64,000 nucleotides of DNA, taken from positions 97,876,849 through 97,940,848 of the forward strand of contig NC_051849.1 of assembly GCF_905115235.1 (NCBI RefSeq), written 5' to 3'. Below the pieces are notes generated by a model that worked only from the letters and a program-made list of their open reading frames with translations, was not told the DNA's origin and did not search any database. The translations under genes and the position numbers were made by a program. The stretch comes from Hermetia illucens. Lineage: Eukaryota; Arthropoda; Insecta; Diptera; Stratiomyidae. Below are positions 32,214 through 44,689 of this stretch, one piece after another (the stretch's first letter is position 1; every line of letters starts with the position of its first letter).

Positions 32214-34674
32214 CTACCAAATTTAATATCAATATCCTTGCCGAATAAAGTGTGTGTGGTAAAGACACGGTCAACGGATTCAAATAAAATTTTGTTTTAT
32301 TCAAAATTTAGGAAAGAACTCGTTAAGATACATGCGTTACTACTGCGACCAGTCGCCATTTGTCAGGTATCAAATCATAAGCGGCCTTCAATTTTAATGG
32401 TCCAGTCGCCTGGTTTCATTTAATGATACATAACTGACATTTTTCGTGCAATAACAGCCTTTCCTAATAGTCAGGTAACAAGATTGTCGGAACACTAAAG
32501 TGGGCATAGGTTTTCAATCTTCAATTTCGGCCCATTATGTCAGCTATTTATTTGTCAGTGATTCAAAGTATGGTATACTCTGCTCCCATTAAATTTTGCC
32601 CCGATAGTAGGAATTCTTCAAATATTCTGGAACACAAAAATGACATGACATCTTCATTTTTTATTCTTCCAAGGCCGAAGTCATGAAATAAGTTTTCTAA
32701 TTTGTTGTGGGACAGATAGTCGGCTTTTCGATCAGCTTCAAATCAAGTTCAACATGCTTTCCTGGGTTTTCCATGTGCGTAGTGTCAATGGCAATGATAA
32801 CGAAGTTGAAGTGCTCCCAGCCTCACTGATAAGATAATTCTCAGTTAACTCTAATCTAATACTACGTTCATCTTTACATCTGACCTGCCTCTTAATAATG
32901 CGTGAAAATTCCCCAGGGTTTCATCCATGTTTTTCTTAGCTTAATTTTTGTGACTAGGATGGAACATTTGTCTTTTGAGGGAGGGGTAAGTCAACGTTGG
33001 ACTTGAGTAATTTAATTTTCATTCATATTTCAACTTTCAATTAGTGATTTACAGACTTGGCTAAGTGAGAAGATAGAGGTTCTCAACCTCGGAGGTCTAA
33101 CTTTAGTTCTTCACTACTTTTGGCAATATTATTTATAGTTATCTAACCAATAATAAAACTCACAGAAGTAATTTTTTTATCCAAGCATCAGCCTCAGAGC
33201 ATTAAATGTAGGGAAGAGCAATTAATTTCTTGGGTAGGGTTTGAAAGTTAGGTGGGGAGAGACTTTTATGTCTTCTAAAATAAGGGGATGACATCCGCTT
33301 GCCCTTCGTTAAGTTCGGAGAAGGACGCAAATAGAGCCTGACTACATATAAAGGTCAACGAAATCAGGGCTCTTAGTGTGGCTGATAATTGCACTCTTCC
33401 TATCTGTATTAATGGTCAGAACATTGAAGGCGTTGGTAACTCAACATCAAGTTGAGGCTGTTCCGTGCTAATGTTCTTTCTGTGCTACTAACATCAATGG
33501 GAGTAGCATATGTAAACTGATCGCAACTTCTTCTCCAAGCCTTCGTCAATACTTTTTCGTATCCTGTCATCGGAGTACATTCTCCTGACAGAATTTCAAC
33601 CGAACAATTTCGTTGGCGTAGACATGATGATAAACGCAGGTGGCAGTGAATAGGTCGCACATTAAGGAAGGGGGACAATTCCATTACTGGCTGTGCCAAG
33701 CAGTTAAACTCATTATCCTAGAATTTCCGTCGCGTGGCTCGCTCCAGAAACACGTGGCAAGTTTTCCCGAAAGCCTTTTGACAGTAGAATACTTGAGGTT
33801 TTCGAATTAACTGTGAGATTTTTTGACGACAAACGACAAAATTGTTGGGCATGACGGTCTATTAGCGTATGTCTCGCATTAACGCCTAATTCCCGCGTTC
33901 GTAAACATACTGCATTATTGTGTTAATAAATGTTCTTTATAATGAAACTCACTGAGGCTACCACCCTCCCACTTAACTCCCAGACATTTTTTTCCGTTGT
34001 TCAGGTACCAATTTCACTCGGAATGGGATGACTATTTGTTACCAGGGGTTGTACACGCAACTGTACCTTGAAAGAATATTGCTGGTAATCATTTATGAAC
34101 ATGAACTGCGTTTTGTTGTAAATTGGTTTTATAACTGAGGCAAGAATTTTATTGTAGCCAAGGAAAGACTTTTGGCATGACATTATCTAGTTAAAAGTGA
34201 AGTATGTAGTTTGAAGCTTTCTAAATTAGTTGTACTTTTTTCAGTGTTGGGCATATTTGTATTTGTAAACATGAATATGAATAAATTCTTACGATGATTT
34301 TCTACGAATGCGCTCGTATTCGAAAAAGTGAATATCTCGGTGTTTACACAAATGAATATGAAAACTGCTACAAACGTAATCGTATTTCCGAGTACGAATT
34401 CTGTTAGACTAATACGAATATTTCCCAATGAGAATATTTTTTTTTGTATTGAAATGTGAGCATTCGCCGGGATAACGAATATTAGCGCCTAAGTGATCTG
34501 AACATGTGCGTATGTACGGCGGAGTCGGACTTAATCTCCAATAAGAAAATTAAAAGGCGTTGCAGGTGTAGACAAAAAAGTATATACATATATTTAAACT
34601 CTAAAGATATTTGAAGCGTGAATAATTGCTTGAAGGCAAAGACATAAAATATTCTTCTTCTGTGCTTTTGTCAG

Positions 34675-34790
34675 GTAAACATCTGTGCCTGTATCAGACA
34701 GACAAACGTCAGTTTCAGGCGATGTTTACTCTGTATCAGACAAATGTCTGAGTCTGTGTCAGATATTAGACAGTCTGTGTGGTACAATAC
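34675..34790. repeat. Cluster of GTATCAGACA direct and inverted repeats
   Basis: GTATCAGACA occurs at 34,691 and 34,733, each followed by a CAAACGTC/AAATGTC-like run, with a third diverged unit (GTGTCAGATATTAGACA) after them. GTAAACATC (34,675) and GATGTTTAC (34,721) form a perfect 9-base inverted repeat. Could be a degenerate MITE or a chance low-complexity patch. Confidence 0.4.
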
Positions 34791-37700
34791 ACTATTGTAT
34801 TCTTCTAAATTGAACGCTCTCCATAATTGCGTTGATATCATTGACAAACTGCAAATAAACAAATCTAACCAATTAGCAAAAGCACTACAGGCAAATAAAT
34901 AGCCGTGGAAAGCATACTATATATTATGAGTCGAGCGATTTTTTGCATTTCTAGATTCACTTCAAGGTATTACATAGAATGCGCTCACTTGATACAAAGT
35001 TATTGATGTGAGGTAGCATTTATATTATGTAGATTATCGCAACATATCAATAGAATCCGATTTTACATTTTAAATATGTCAGCAGTAGCGATTTAATAAC
35101 ATGGACTCTCGTCGAGTTTATACCAATAATTATTCTTTGCGGACTTACTACAAACACATAGTTTCCGCTCGAGGCTAGCCGATCTTCTGAGAAGCAGTTG
35201 CTAGCCTAGGCATACATGTTGTCTTGATAGCAAAAAATATCACGTTTCCTAAGGTGAAAACGACTCCTGAATTTCGTACTGACATGTTAAATGTTCTAAT
35301 TCATTCAACCAATGGAAAATTTATCTTTGAAAATTCGATTTTACGTAATTTTTTTTCCTCATTCTTCATCATTGCCGATAAATTTGTTCATATTGCACCG
35401 CCAGACAGACAAAAACTCGTGCGCAAATTTTCGGGAGTATCAATGTCGCCGCGACAAACTGACTTCATTTTGCACGAACTTTGTTTACTGGTCTTGTGCT
35501 GTGTGTTTGCTTTTGAACGCAAGTGATTAATAATTGGGCAAGGTCAATTCTATGAATGTCATACGTTGTTGCGAGTTCTAATTGATAGAGAGTGATGGGC
35601 GATTTAATCGATGATCCCTCATTATTCAAAAAGAGATATTTGTAGTGATAAGGGCATAATTTAATGATCGTGTTTCCCGATTATGGTATTGCTCGAGCGA
35701 TTGGGTTTGATTTTCAATTTTAAAGGGACTCGTTTAGCACAGTGGGGGAGCGCATAGCAACTGAAGAAGCGCTTGGCATTTGGTTGAAAAGTTTTTTTGG
35801 TCAATGGATCAGATTGCATTCGGGATTCCAATTGTTCTGAATAGAATGGGGACGATACTAGGAGATTCATGTTACCAGAAGTTGAGATTTTCCATAGATG
35901 ATTAGTAAACTGTTCTACACTTCGTCGAAACATTGGTTTAGATTTCGTACGCTGTTTAGGGCGGTTAGACCATTTTCAATCCAAGGACGTTTGTTTAAAT
36001 TGAAATTGCTCCAATGATGTTCGTTACAATTGCTATATTTCTACAAGTGAATGATAAATTCAAGCGTTTCGTCCTTTTTTAGATTCAGAAAAAGTGATAC
36101 GGTATCATTTGGTCAATTTTTCCTGGAAATTTGTATAGTTAATTATTCCATTGTCTCGAGATATTAAAAATTCAGATTTGCAACCTAACGCGTCTAATTG
36201 TGTACACAATTGGGAGCACTGAACCAGCAAAATACTGGTTAGAAGCAGTGGAATCTGCTGCGCTGTTATATCTAGACGTTAATAGTGTGTTTTCGATTGT
36301 CGTAGTACAACTATAAATGGTAGTGATCGAATCAGTTTTTTAATAACTCTAGTGAAGAATATGTACATTAGAATAGATTGGTTGCTACCGATGTATTGCC
36401 CACTGTGACGCTTTATGGCAAGGGTCATGCATTTTTCATAATTTTCAACTGGGAGGAGTCTGATTGCATAGAAATACGTAGGTTCATTATTGCGTTCTTC
36501 ATCTGCATAGGTGACTTCATTTGTTGAAATCCAAGAATTCCTGGCATAATGCATTAAATTCATTGTGGCGTATTGCTTTTCGATTGCTTTTTAGAAAGAA
36601 TATATTGTATTGGGTCAGTAACTCAACTTTTTTTTTTAAATGCGCCAACTTGAGAGAATGTTCTGAATGATTCATTCGATATTTGCCTATTGCGCTTTTA
36701 ATGAAGAAATATGGTACTTGGATTAATTGCGGAAACAACGACAATGAAGGTGCTTGCGGGGTTTGACGACGATAAACGTTCTGTGGAAAGTCGTGTTAAA
36801 AGCATGCGAAAATGGCTCGGAATTGGAATGTATACGTGGTCATTGGCAGTGTTTCTCACCGTTAGGACTCCAGGCTTTCATTGCGCTGTAGATGAATGAT
36901 GTTTATGCGAATCAAGAAGTAGACATAATCTACATTGCCACTGCCGTCGTTCAAATGCAAATGAAACGCTCACAATAATACTTCACCAATTCGAAAATTG
37001 TTGTGGTGAACTTGGAATAGCAACCAAACTTCTGTGTAAATCAAAAACACTTCCTTTCGTGCGTTATACATGTCAGAATATCGGCATAGAGACTAAAATC
37101 ATATTTTGTGATCTGCTTTACATTCAAGAATGAAAATCAATATAAGGCTCTTAAATGTTTCCCATAAAATCGCTGTAAAGTGGGCAACTCGATACTACAA
37201 TGACAAAGAACTTTTAAAATAGAAAGTATCGAAAAATTCTTGCACTTTGTACTGATCTTTCTCCTCCGTCTTGTGCGGCATGAACGAACTGACGGCGAAG
37301 CACATGATAGTCTCAGAAGTGGAATTGTATAACACACATCACACTGAAAATATACATCAGGTGCTTTTTTCGGTGCTCATGAATTGTACAACACATTTTT
37401 CAGTGTAAATATTATATAATCTTGATTCTGCGCTGTCGCGACACGCTAATTGATATAAGCGGATAAGATAAAGTATTTGTAGAAATTTTACACTTTTCTG
37501 GGGTGTAAATCTATCGTGTACGCAGTCTTTGACCATGAATTCTGTTGCCACGTGAATTTGAAGATTATCAGTTTTTGCATCTACTCAAAATTTGAAACTA
37601 GGGGCTGCTGAGAGCAATATTAACTTATCGTCAGTGACGGGATCTTTCCTCAATGAGTTTTGAAAACTCCAGGTTTTTTTTGGCCATTTACAAGTTTGCG

Positions 37701-38039
37701 TAGATGATTTAAATGTGGAATGATCAGTCAGCGATTTACTGAAAGAATCACGCGTTGCAATGACGAAACTGCAAACGTCATGATTATATTTATAGATAAG
37801 GTTTGCTCGCTTCATTTTGAGAAAGAATATTTGCTGATGAACGAATATTATCTTCTAAATGGGGGCGCGCAATACTGATAAAAAATGAATATAAGTCGGT
37901 ATGTAAACGTACCTACGCATGCTGAGAACGATGATGGTGTGGTTTTGGTCTGATAAATTGAACAACAGGATACTTCGTGGTCATGCAATTTCAAGTTTTG
38001 TTACGATGAAGTGAAAATTAATAATTGTGATGTCTGCAG

Positions 38040-38345
38040 GAGAAATTCTAATTCTCTTCGTCACTATGTCACACCTATTTGCTCAGAAACGGTTACTGCG
38101 AATCCTCTTGCATGTAGTGGGTAACATCGCCCTACGTTGAATTTAGGGGAGGAGGTCTCCATGCAAAAAAAGGACGGTATAAAATTTTATTTGAACGAAT
38201 ATAGTCATGTAGGGTATCAAATGGAAGGTCTCGATCAAAATTGCCTTTTGTGCAAATTTAATGCAACCTTAGGCTTTAAATGTCAGTATCATACTAAAGC
38301 GAATAGTCTGACCTAATACATACACATGCATTACGAGTTATGTGC
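38040..38345 (+). repeat. GTCT-family repeat, copy C (shortened)
   Basis: Contains the CACACCTATTTGCTCAGAAAC core, the GTAGGGTATCAAATGGAAGG block and the ATCATACTAAAGCGAATAGT block in the order of copy B, with the centre missing. The microsatellite is reduced to GTCACTATGTCACACC. Confidence 0.6.
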
Positions 38346-38860
38346 AAATGGAACAAGCGCCCACTCAAATATTCTTGTGTAATAAATACGCAAAATCTTT
38401 CTTTCTTTAAGCATTCAGATTCAGGTTTTCTTTAATGACTATGCTATTTTGGATAGTTAAAAGTAACTATGAGGGACAGAGTAATCCTAAAAACCTAAAC
38501 AGTGCAACGACACAACTGGTTAGCAAGGGTCGTATTTTTTCCCTATCACCGCCCTATCATTTCATGAACTTTTCTTACTCGGCGCTAGTAGGTGGAAAAG
38601 AAAGGAGTCAATCCGCTAATATTCGAGGTCTTTCCGCGAACTTTGTCCATTTGTTTCCACTAACCTCTGCACTTTTGGATGCCATTGTTTACTGGGGAAT
38701 CGTGATTTCATTTTGTTTGGGATTTTGGGGAAACCAACTAACTTCCATTATTTGTGGCTCACGGACCCCTCAGTTTTGGGCTAGCACCTCATTTGCAAAA
38801 TTGGTCGACTTACGGTTCCGTCCAGGGTAGAGCAACTCACGGGATCCTCTCTCGCCCCTG
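38346..38860. other. Upstream region of the ADP/ATP carrier gene
   Basis: Holds a 131-codon plus-strand frame (38,435-38,830) that ends just before the TATA box of the carrier gene. Its composition is unlike a protein and it lies in promoter DNA, so I treat it as chance. Confidence 0.4.
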
Positions 38861-38864
38861 AACT

Positions 38865-38872
38865 TATATAAG
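38865..38872 (+). promoter_or_regulatory. TATA box of the ADP/ATP carrier gene
   Basis: TATATAAG, about 31 bases before an initiator-like TCACTT (A at 38,896). The spacing fits a focused insect promoter, as expected for a strongly expressed gene. Confidence 0.6.
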
Positions 38873-38895
38873 GGAGCAAACACTTCATTGACTTC

Positions 38896-38928
38896 ACTTC
38901 ACTTCGGTCACGCAACCCCAAGGCAAAG
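38896..38928 (+). other. Non-coding first exon of the ADP/ATP carrier gene
   Basis: Begins at the predicted start site and ends at AAAG|GTAAGG (donor at 38,929). It joins the coding exon at 39,199 after the acceptor TTATTTACAG (39,189-39,198), which gives a 5' UTR of about 38 bases and a 270-base first intron. Predicted from motifs. Confidence 0.55.
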
Positions 38929-39203
38929 GTAAGGCTTCTCTAGATGAAACTACTGACTTACTAGTCACCCATATTTCATCTTTCATTGTAAAACTGCTAA
39001 TTTAGAAACAATATCTGATTAGAAGATATTTGAACTGTGGAATGTACGGAAATCTATGATTTATCAAAAAAAGAACAGAAGAAGAAAGAAAAGAAAAGCG
39101 AATCAGTGCTACCAATCATTTCCTAAAACGATAAAACACATTTACTTTGCCCTCAAATCATTCGATTATTAAAAATTTAATTCTTTTCTTATTTACAGCC
39201 AAA

Positions 39204-40316
<1,113 letters not shown>

Positions 40317-40620
40317 GTTAATTGTAATTACCCAAAAGTAAAGAAAGTAAACAAAAAAAAAACATTGAAAAAACTGAAATAATGGTTTTCCCTTCTATGA
40401 AAGTAAATAAGATTATTTAAAATGTTTGAATTACGCACGTTAAGATTGGAGTCATCAAAGATCTATTTGTAGTTCCTTAGCTTAGATTGTGCGGATGTTG
40501 CATTTCATTCCTCACATGCCGAGTCGATATTTATCAACTGAAGTCACTTGACATTTATTTTCGAAGGGTTTATGCTCCCGGTCATAGTATTCAAGGTATG
40601 CCTGGTGGTATAGACATTCA

Positions 40621-40626
40621 AATAAA
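40621..40626 (+). promoter_or_regulatory. Poly(A) signal of the ADP/ATP carrier gene
   Basis: AATAAA about 305 bases past the stop codon, followed by a GT-rich TTTTGTGTTCTC run. The 3' UTR would be about 320 bases. Confidence 0.5.
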
Positions 40627-40879
40627 TGTCACCTTTTGTGTTCTCACTTCGATTTGAGCTGCTCTGCTTCTGAAGCGATGCTTTGTTATATTGGTTTCGA
40701 GTATGTCGCGTAAATAGCTGTCTAGATGCGGTTCGCCTGGACCGATTATATCGAATGTTTAGAAGTTTCTAGCTCAGGTAGTTCAATGAACGCGTCGTTC
40801 TTGCGCCGAAGTCATCTAGCTTATTATTCACAGCAAATTCCTTTCTACTCTTGTGAATGTTTTTAAGTGAAAGAAGTAT

Positions 40880-42860
40880 GAGCCGCGAGTTCAGGAGTTA
40901 ATCTCTCCCGGACCTCGATCATTCCGCACATTACAAGATCAGTTTCTAGTCGGGCTTCAGAGAACTGTGGTCGAGCATATATCCGCTGCCTTGCGTACGA
41001 TCGCTGGTACGATTTTCATGAGGCACAAAAATATTAAGTTTATGAAATGCTAGGGAAGGAAAAACTGTTGGCTCCATTTGGGTGCAGTATGAAAATGCGT
41101 GGCTTATCGTATGGTTCAGCGAAAGAGGTGACAAGGGCTAAAATACCCGACGAGCAACCGGAAGGGATGTACACGCCCAAATAAAGTGGAAGTCCTGCAA
41201 AGTGATGGGGCTGCCGTTGCGGGGCCGGCAATTTCAGTACTCTGTAGTTCTCATGTTTTGAGAAAATCGCTGAAAGTGAGCAGATAGATACGGACATACT
41301 GCCAATGGGACCCCGCAGTCCAATGTCCTTGCTAGGGTGAAACACGTTTATCGGAAAATGTGCAGCAGTTGTGATGCGCATCTACTCACCAGCCAAACGG
41401 ACCGAAGGGACTGGAAGAACTCCTGGTCCGCATTTCTTTCTTTGGACGAATTAAAACAGTAACGGAAGACGCACGAGAAGCAGAACAACCGTTGCAAAGC
41501 AAACTGGGAAAAGCTGAAGGGGAATCGCTCCAAATAGCCTATGGGACTTAAAAAGGAGGAAAGAAGGACGAAAACAAAAAATGCGTTATGCCGTTACAAA
41601 ATGTCTACATAAAGTTGATGCGCGGACAAAAAGGGTGTCTAGTCCCGCTTATTAAACCAACAGAAGGTAAGATACTTGACGGAAGATAAAAAAAAGTACG
41701 CACTGCGAGGTGGTTAAGGGGCTACTGGGATAGAATGCTCTGGTTTTTTTTCTAGAGCCTTATGTGTCCTCTGGATATCTGAGATCTTGATTGTCTTACG
41801 GAGGGAAGGAGCCTACCAAGCAGGGTCCGCGCAGGTACCACTTCTGGGAGTTCTGGAGGGCAAAAATTCGCTGTGGTGGAAGCTGCTCAACAATACCCAA
41901 GGGAACACCTTATCAAGAAGGCTATACACAGGAGAAGGAACTTCAGCGACAAAAGGGCATCGAATCTCATTGTGCACCTTTCGAGTAGGGACGAGGCGGA
42001 GAAGTGGCTCGAGACTCATGCATTTAATGTATGGGTGTTTCGTTGTGGCGATGTCATCTAGACGGTGGGGATTTCCTCATCTAACCCCAGCAGGAAAAGA
42101 ATTCATCCGAAAGATTGATCTTGGATGCATCTACTTTTTTGCTTCTCACTTCCTAGGATATTGCGCATCCACCAAATTTCCCATAGAGGAATTTTGAAGC
42201 ATGATTCGCTCAGTGATTCCATTAAGATTGAATACTATAAATTTGCAATGAATCTTTAAGCAAGCTCTGACTTTGGTTCCCGCTGGGATGTGGCAACCTA
42301 TTAACAGCTGTGCAATGTCTGTTGTTATGATAGATGCTACCACATGCTCGTAGCCACGTGGGCGCATACCAATGCATTGCATCACATACCCGGCACTAAC
42401 ATTAGCGGTGATGCGCGGAATTTTGCTCAAGCAACTCCCGTCGCGATCAAACTAAAGATGCCTAGACTATGGACACGTCTACAATCTACCCGGAATTTAA
42501 GGAGAAAGCAGCGGGCAGATGCGATCAGTTGTACCAAAGCGAAGACTAACTAAAAGGAGCGTTGTATCCTCCGGAGGTATCATGGGGCGCCTGGTGATTG
42601 CTGTAGACATTATGGGCTCAAAGCGGTGTCTAGGGTTCATAACGGAACTGAAAAGTGTTAGGACGCGGTTAACATGATCTGCCACCTACAAATTAACATG
42701 CATCAGAATGTAATCGCTCACGAGTTACTAGCCCTGTTTTCTGCAGAGATAAAAGCTGATCTCGAGATAATCCGCGAACAATACAGAAACAACGATTCTG
42801 GCCCATGGGATCTCGGGTAGTTATAATCCCAGAATGGGTTCAACTCTGCGGAATGGGAGA
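40880..42860 (+). mobile_element. R1-clade LINE, copy 2, 5' part (broken)
   Basis: Plus-strand 5' UTR and gag-like ORF1 followed by the start of ORF2. The 5' region (41,150-41,330) aligns in layout with that of copy 3 at 57,000-57,120. ORF1 text includes AEKWLETHAFNVWVFRCGDV (42,000-42,060), a bit of the RRM-like part of R1 gag. ORF2 begins near 42,672 with MICHLQINMHQNVIAHELL, the endonuclease start seen in copy 1 at 7,040. The copy then meets an RTE element and resumes at 44,515. Frames are broken. Confidence 0.65.
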
Positions 42861-42902
42861 AAATCATCAGGGGCCCTAGTCAAACTACAGCTCCGAAATA
42901 AA

Positions 42903-44455
42903 TGGGGCTATCCAGCCTAGTAGGATAGAGGAGAATATGTTATAGACGGTACTCAGTAATATAATACCTCTATAATTGCTGCACTGCGTGATATCGCTTT
43001 TTTTACGTATCGGACAGATGATGCTTCGTTGCCAATCATTAAGCATTAATTTGTTATCCTAAAGGTTGAGCATATGTCGATGAACTGCTTGGTGTAGTCG
43101 GTCACCTCCATATTTAATAAGATCCATCGGCTCGTCGCGACTTATAGTTTTTAGGCCAATGTTGGTGGCAAAATTTGTGTGTCGATTACCGTTAGCGGTC
43201 GGTGATGCTCACACGGTTGGAAATAAGATTTCCTCTTTGTCTTGGCAAGAACGAGCATCCAGTTGTAAATGGCCTCATCCTACTGGCTTGTTGGTAAAAC
43301 TTCCGTACCTGGTGCAGTTGCTCCCTGCATTTCTCGAGTTCACAGACCTGTTGGTTCTCTCAAGTTTCCTTTTATATCTGTGAACTCACTTTTCCGTCGG
43401 ACAGCTGCAGCGCGTTCTACGTTCTTTGCGATTGTTGCATTGTCCGTTATGCAGTTTTTCATCGTACTGTCTCTAATTTACATTCATCATTGAACCATTC
43501 GTTCCTACCTTTTACGACTGGACTCAAATGTTTGTGGCCGTACCAATGGCAGGTGGTTATGAAGGTCATTTGCCGATTTTGCATCTCTGGGAGCTCTGTT
43601 AGCTACGATTATTGAAGCATCCATTTCCCCATTATAGGTGTTATGAAGGACTTTGTTATGTGAGAGGGGATTCACGATGGTGTTATTGTTCGAGCCCGGA
43701 GCACCATGTTCGATTAACACGTGGTCAGTTTGGCTGAAAGTGATCCCGTCTGGAAGGGATTACGTTTGCTTGTGGATATCTGCCCATGCAAATCAGGTGC
43801 TTTCAACGACGATTTCGTGTGACATGCTAGTGGAATAATCCTCAGTACGTTAGTGCTGGGAATTTTCTGTACTTGGTTGGTAAAACCCCCAAGTATGATC
43901 TTGATATCCTGATATGCAGTTTCATCTGTAGGGGCGTGAACACTAATGAAACTTATATTTCGAAATTTGCCTCACAGGCCCAGATAAAAGCATGTTTCGT
44001 TTTTTGGCTGACTAGGAAACCCATTTAGAGCACATAGTTTACTCTATGGCCCTTATAATATAATACATGGTATAGTAGGCCTTTTCTAGGAAGCCAGTCC
44101 CTAGCTATCTCTTGACATCAGCCTTATATTGGAACAGGGAATCGGATAGCTTCTGTTTTGTTTAGAGGGCACATGTTCCACGAGAAAAGTCTCAAATCGT
44201 TTGTCCGTCGTTTTGGCGCCGGGTCCGTCATTGGATAATTCATCCAGTCTGAGGCTCCTTTTGTAGCTTCGTAATAAGTAGTTTTCAGTATAAGCTTGCC
44301 AGTCCTACCCAACCTAGAGAACCGTTAGTTGTGGGAGACTCCCAGCAATCATCACGTGGACGTAAAGGCAAGGTTTGGTAGAAATCTGTTGGTGTTGGTT
44401 TTGTGTAAGTAACAAACCACCCTTTCGTCTTGGGATCTATATTACCCTTTGACCG
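42903..44455 (-). mobile_element. RTE-clade LINE copy (5' two thirds, worn)
   Basis: Minus-strand copy running from the RTE 5' end (44,455, with the CCCTTTGACC block also found at the 5' end of the near-full copy) through the endonuclease to the RT fingers (42,903). It is the most diverged RTE copy in the window and has no long frame. It lies between two collinear pieces of an R1 element. Confidence 0.7.
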
Positions 44456-44514
44456 CGTCTAGGTTCCTTACTGTGATTTATTGAGTATGATGGAGTGTTG
44501 ACATTACGCTTTCC

Positions 44515-44688
44515 TAACAGCGTGACAATCGTTGACTTTGCGGATGATATCGATATTACAATAATAGCAAAACTCCTGGACGCGATCGGGATTCACCGCA
44601 ACAAAGCGATAAGCGATAAAGAAAGGACACAGTGAAGATTAAAGTTAGTAACAAATAATTTACTTCCAATCTGCGCTTAAAGTGTCTA
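44515..44688 (+). mobile_element. R1-clade LINE, RT motif C fragment (copy 2, middle)
   Basis: Plus-strand frame TIVDFADDIDITIIAKLLDAI (44,530-44,590) is the catalytic F-ADD box of an R1 RT. It is followed by a TVKIKVSNK and TSNLRLKCL stretch up to the RTE boundary at about 44,690. R1 text resumes beyond that RTE at 47,210. Confidence 0.6.
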
Positions 44689-44689
44689 C

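Larger units (their letters stand above)
29861..38035. other. Low-copy, gene-free stretch with few repeats
   Basis: Eight kilobases with no recognised coding exon and almost no transposon text, in contrast to both sides. It may be intron of a gene starting near 28.7 kb, or intergenic DNA upstream of the ADP/ATP carrier. Frames such as 33,409-33,699 (minus, 96 codons) and 35,224-35,526 (plus, 100 codons) lack family resemblance. Confidence 0.4.

Noticed and set aside
33409-33699. 96-codon minus-strand frame as a host exon
   Set aside because: No recognisable motif, no supporting splice sites found, and no neighbours that would complete a gene.
35224-35526. 100-codon plus-strand frame as a small gene
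   Set aside because: Low-complexity, phenylalanine-rich composition typical of AT-rich chance frames.
38435-38830. 131-codon plus-strand frame just upstream of the ADP/ATP carrier
   Set aside because: No domain or family resemblance, located in promoter DNA, ends before the TATA box; most likely chance.
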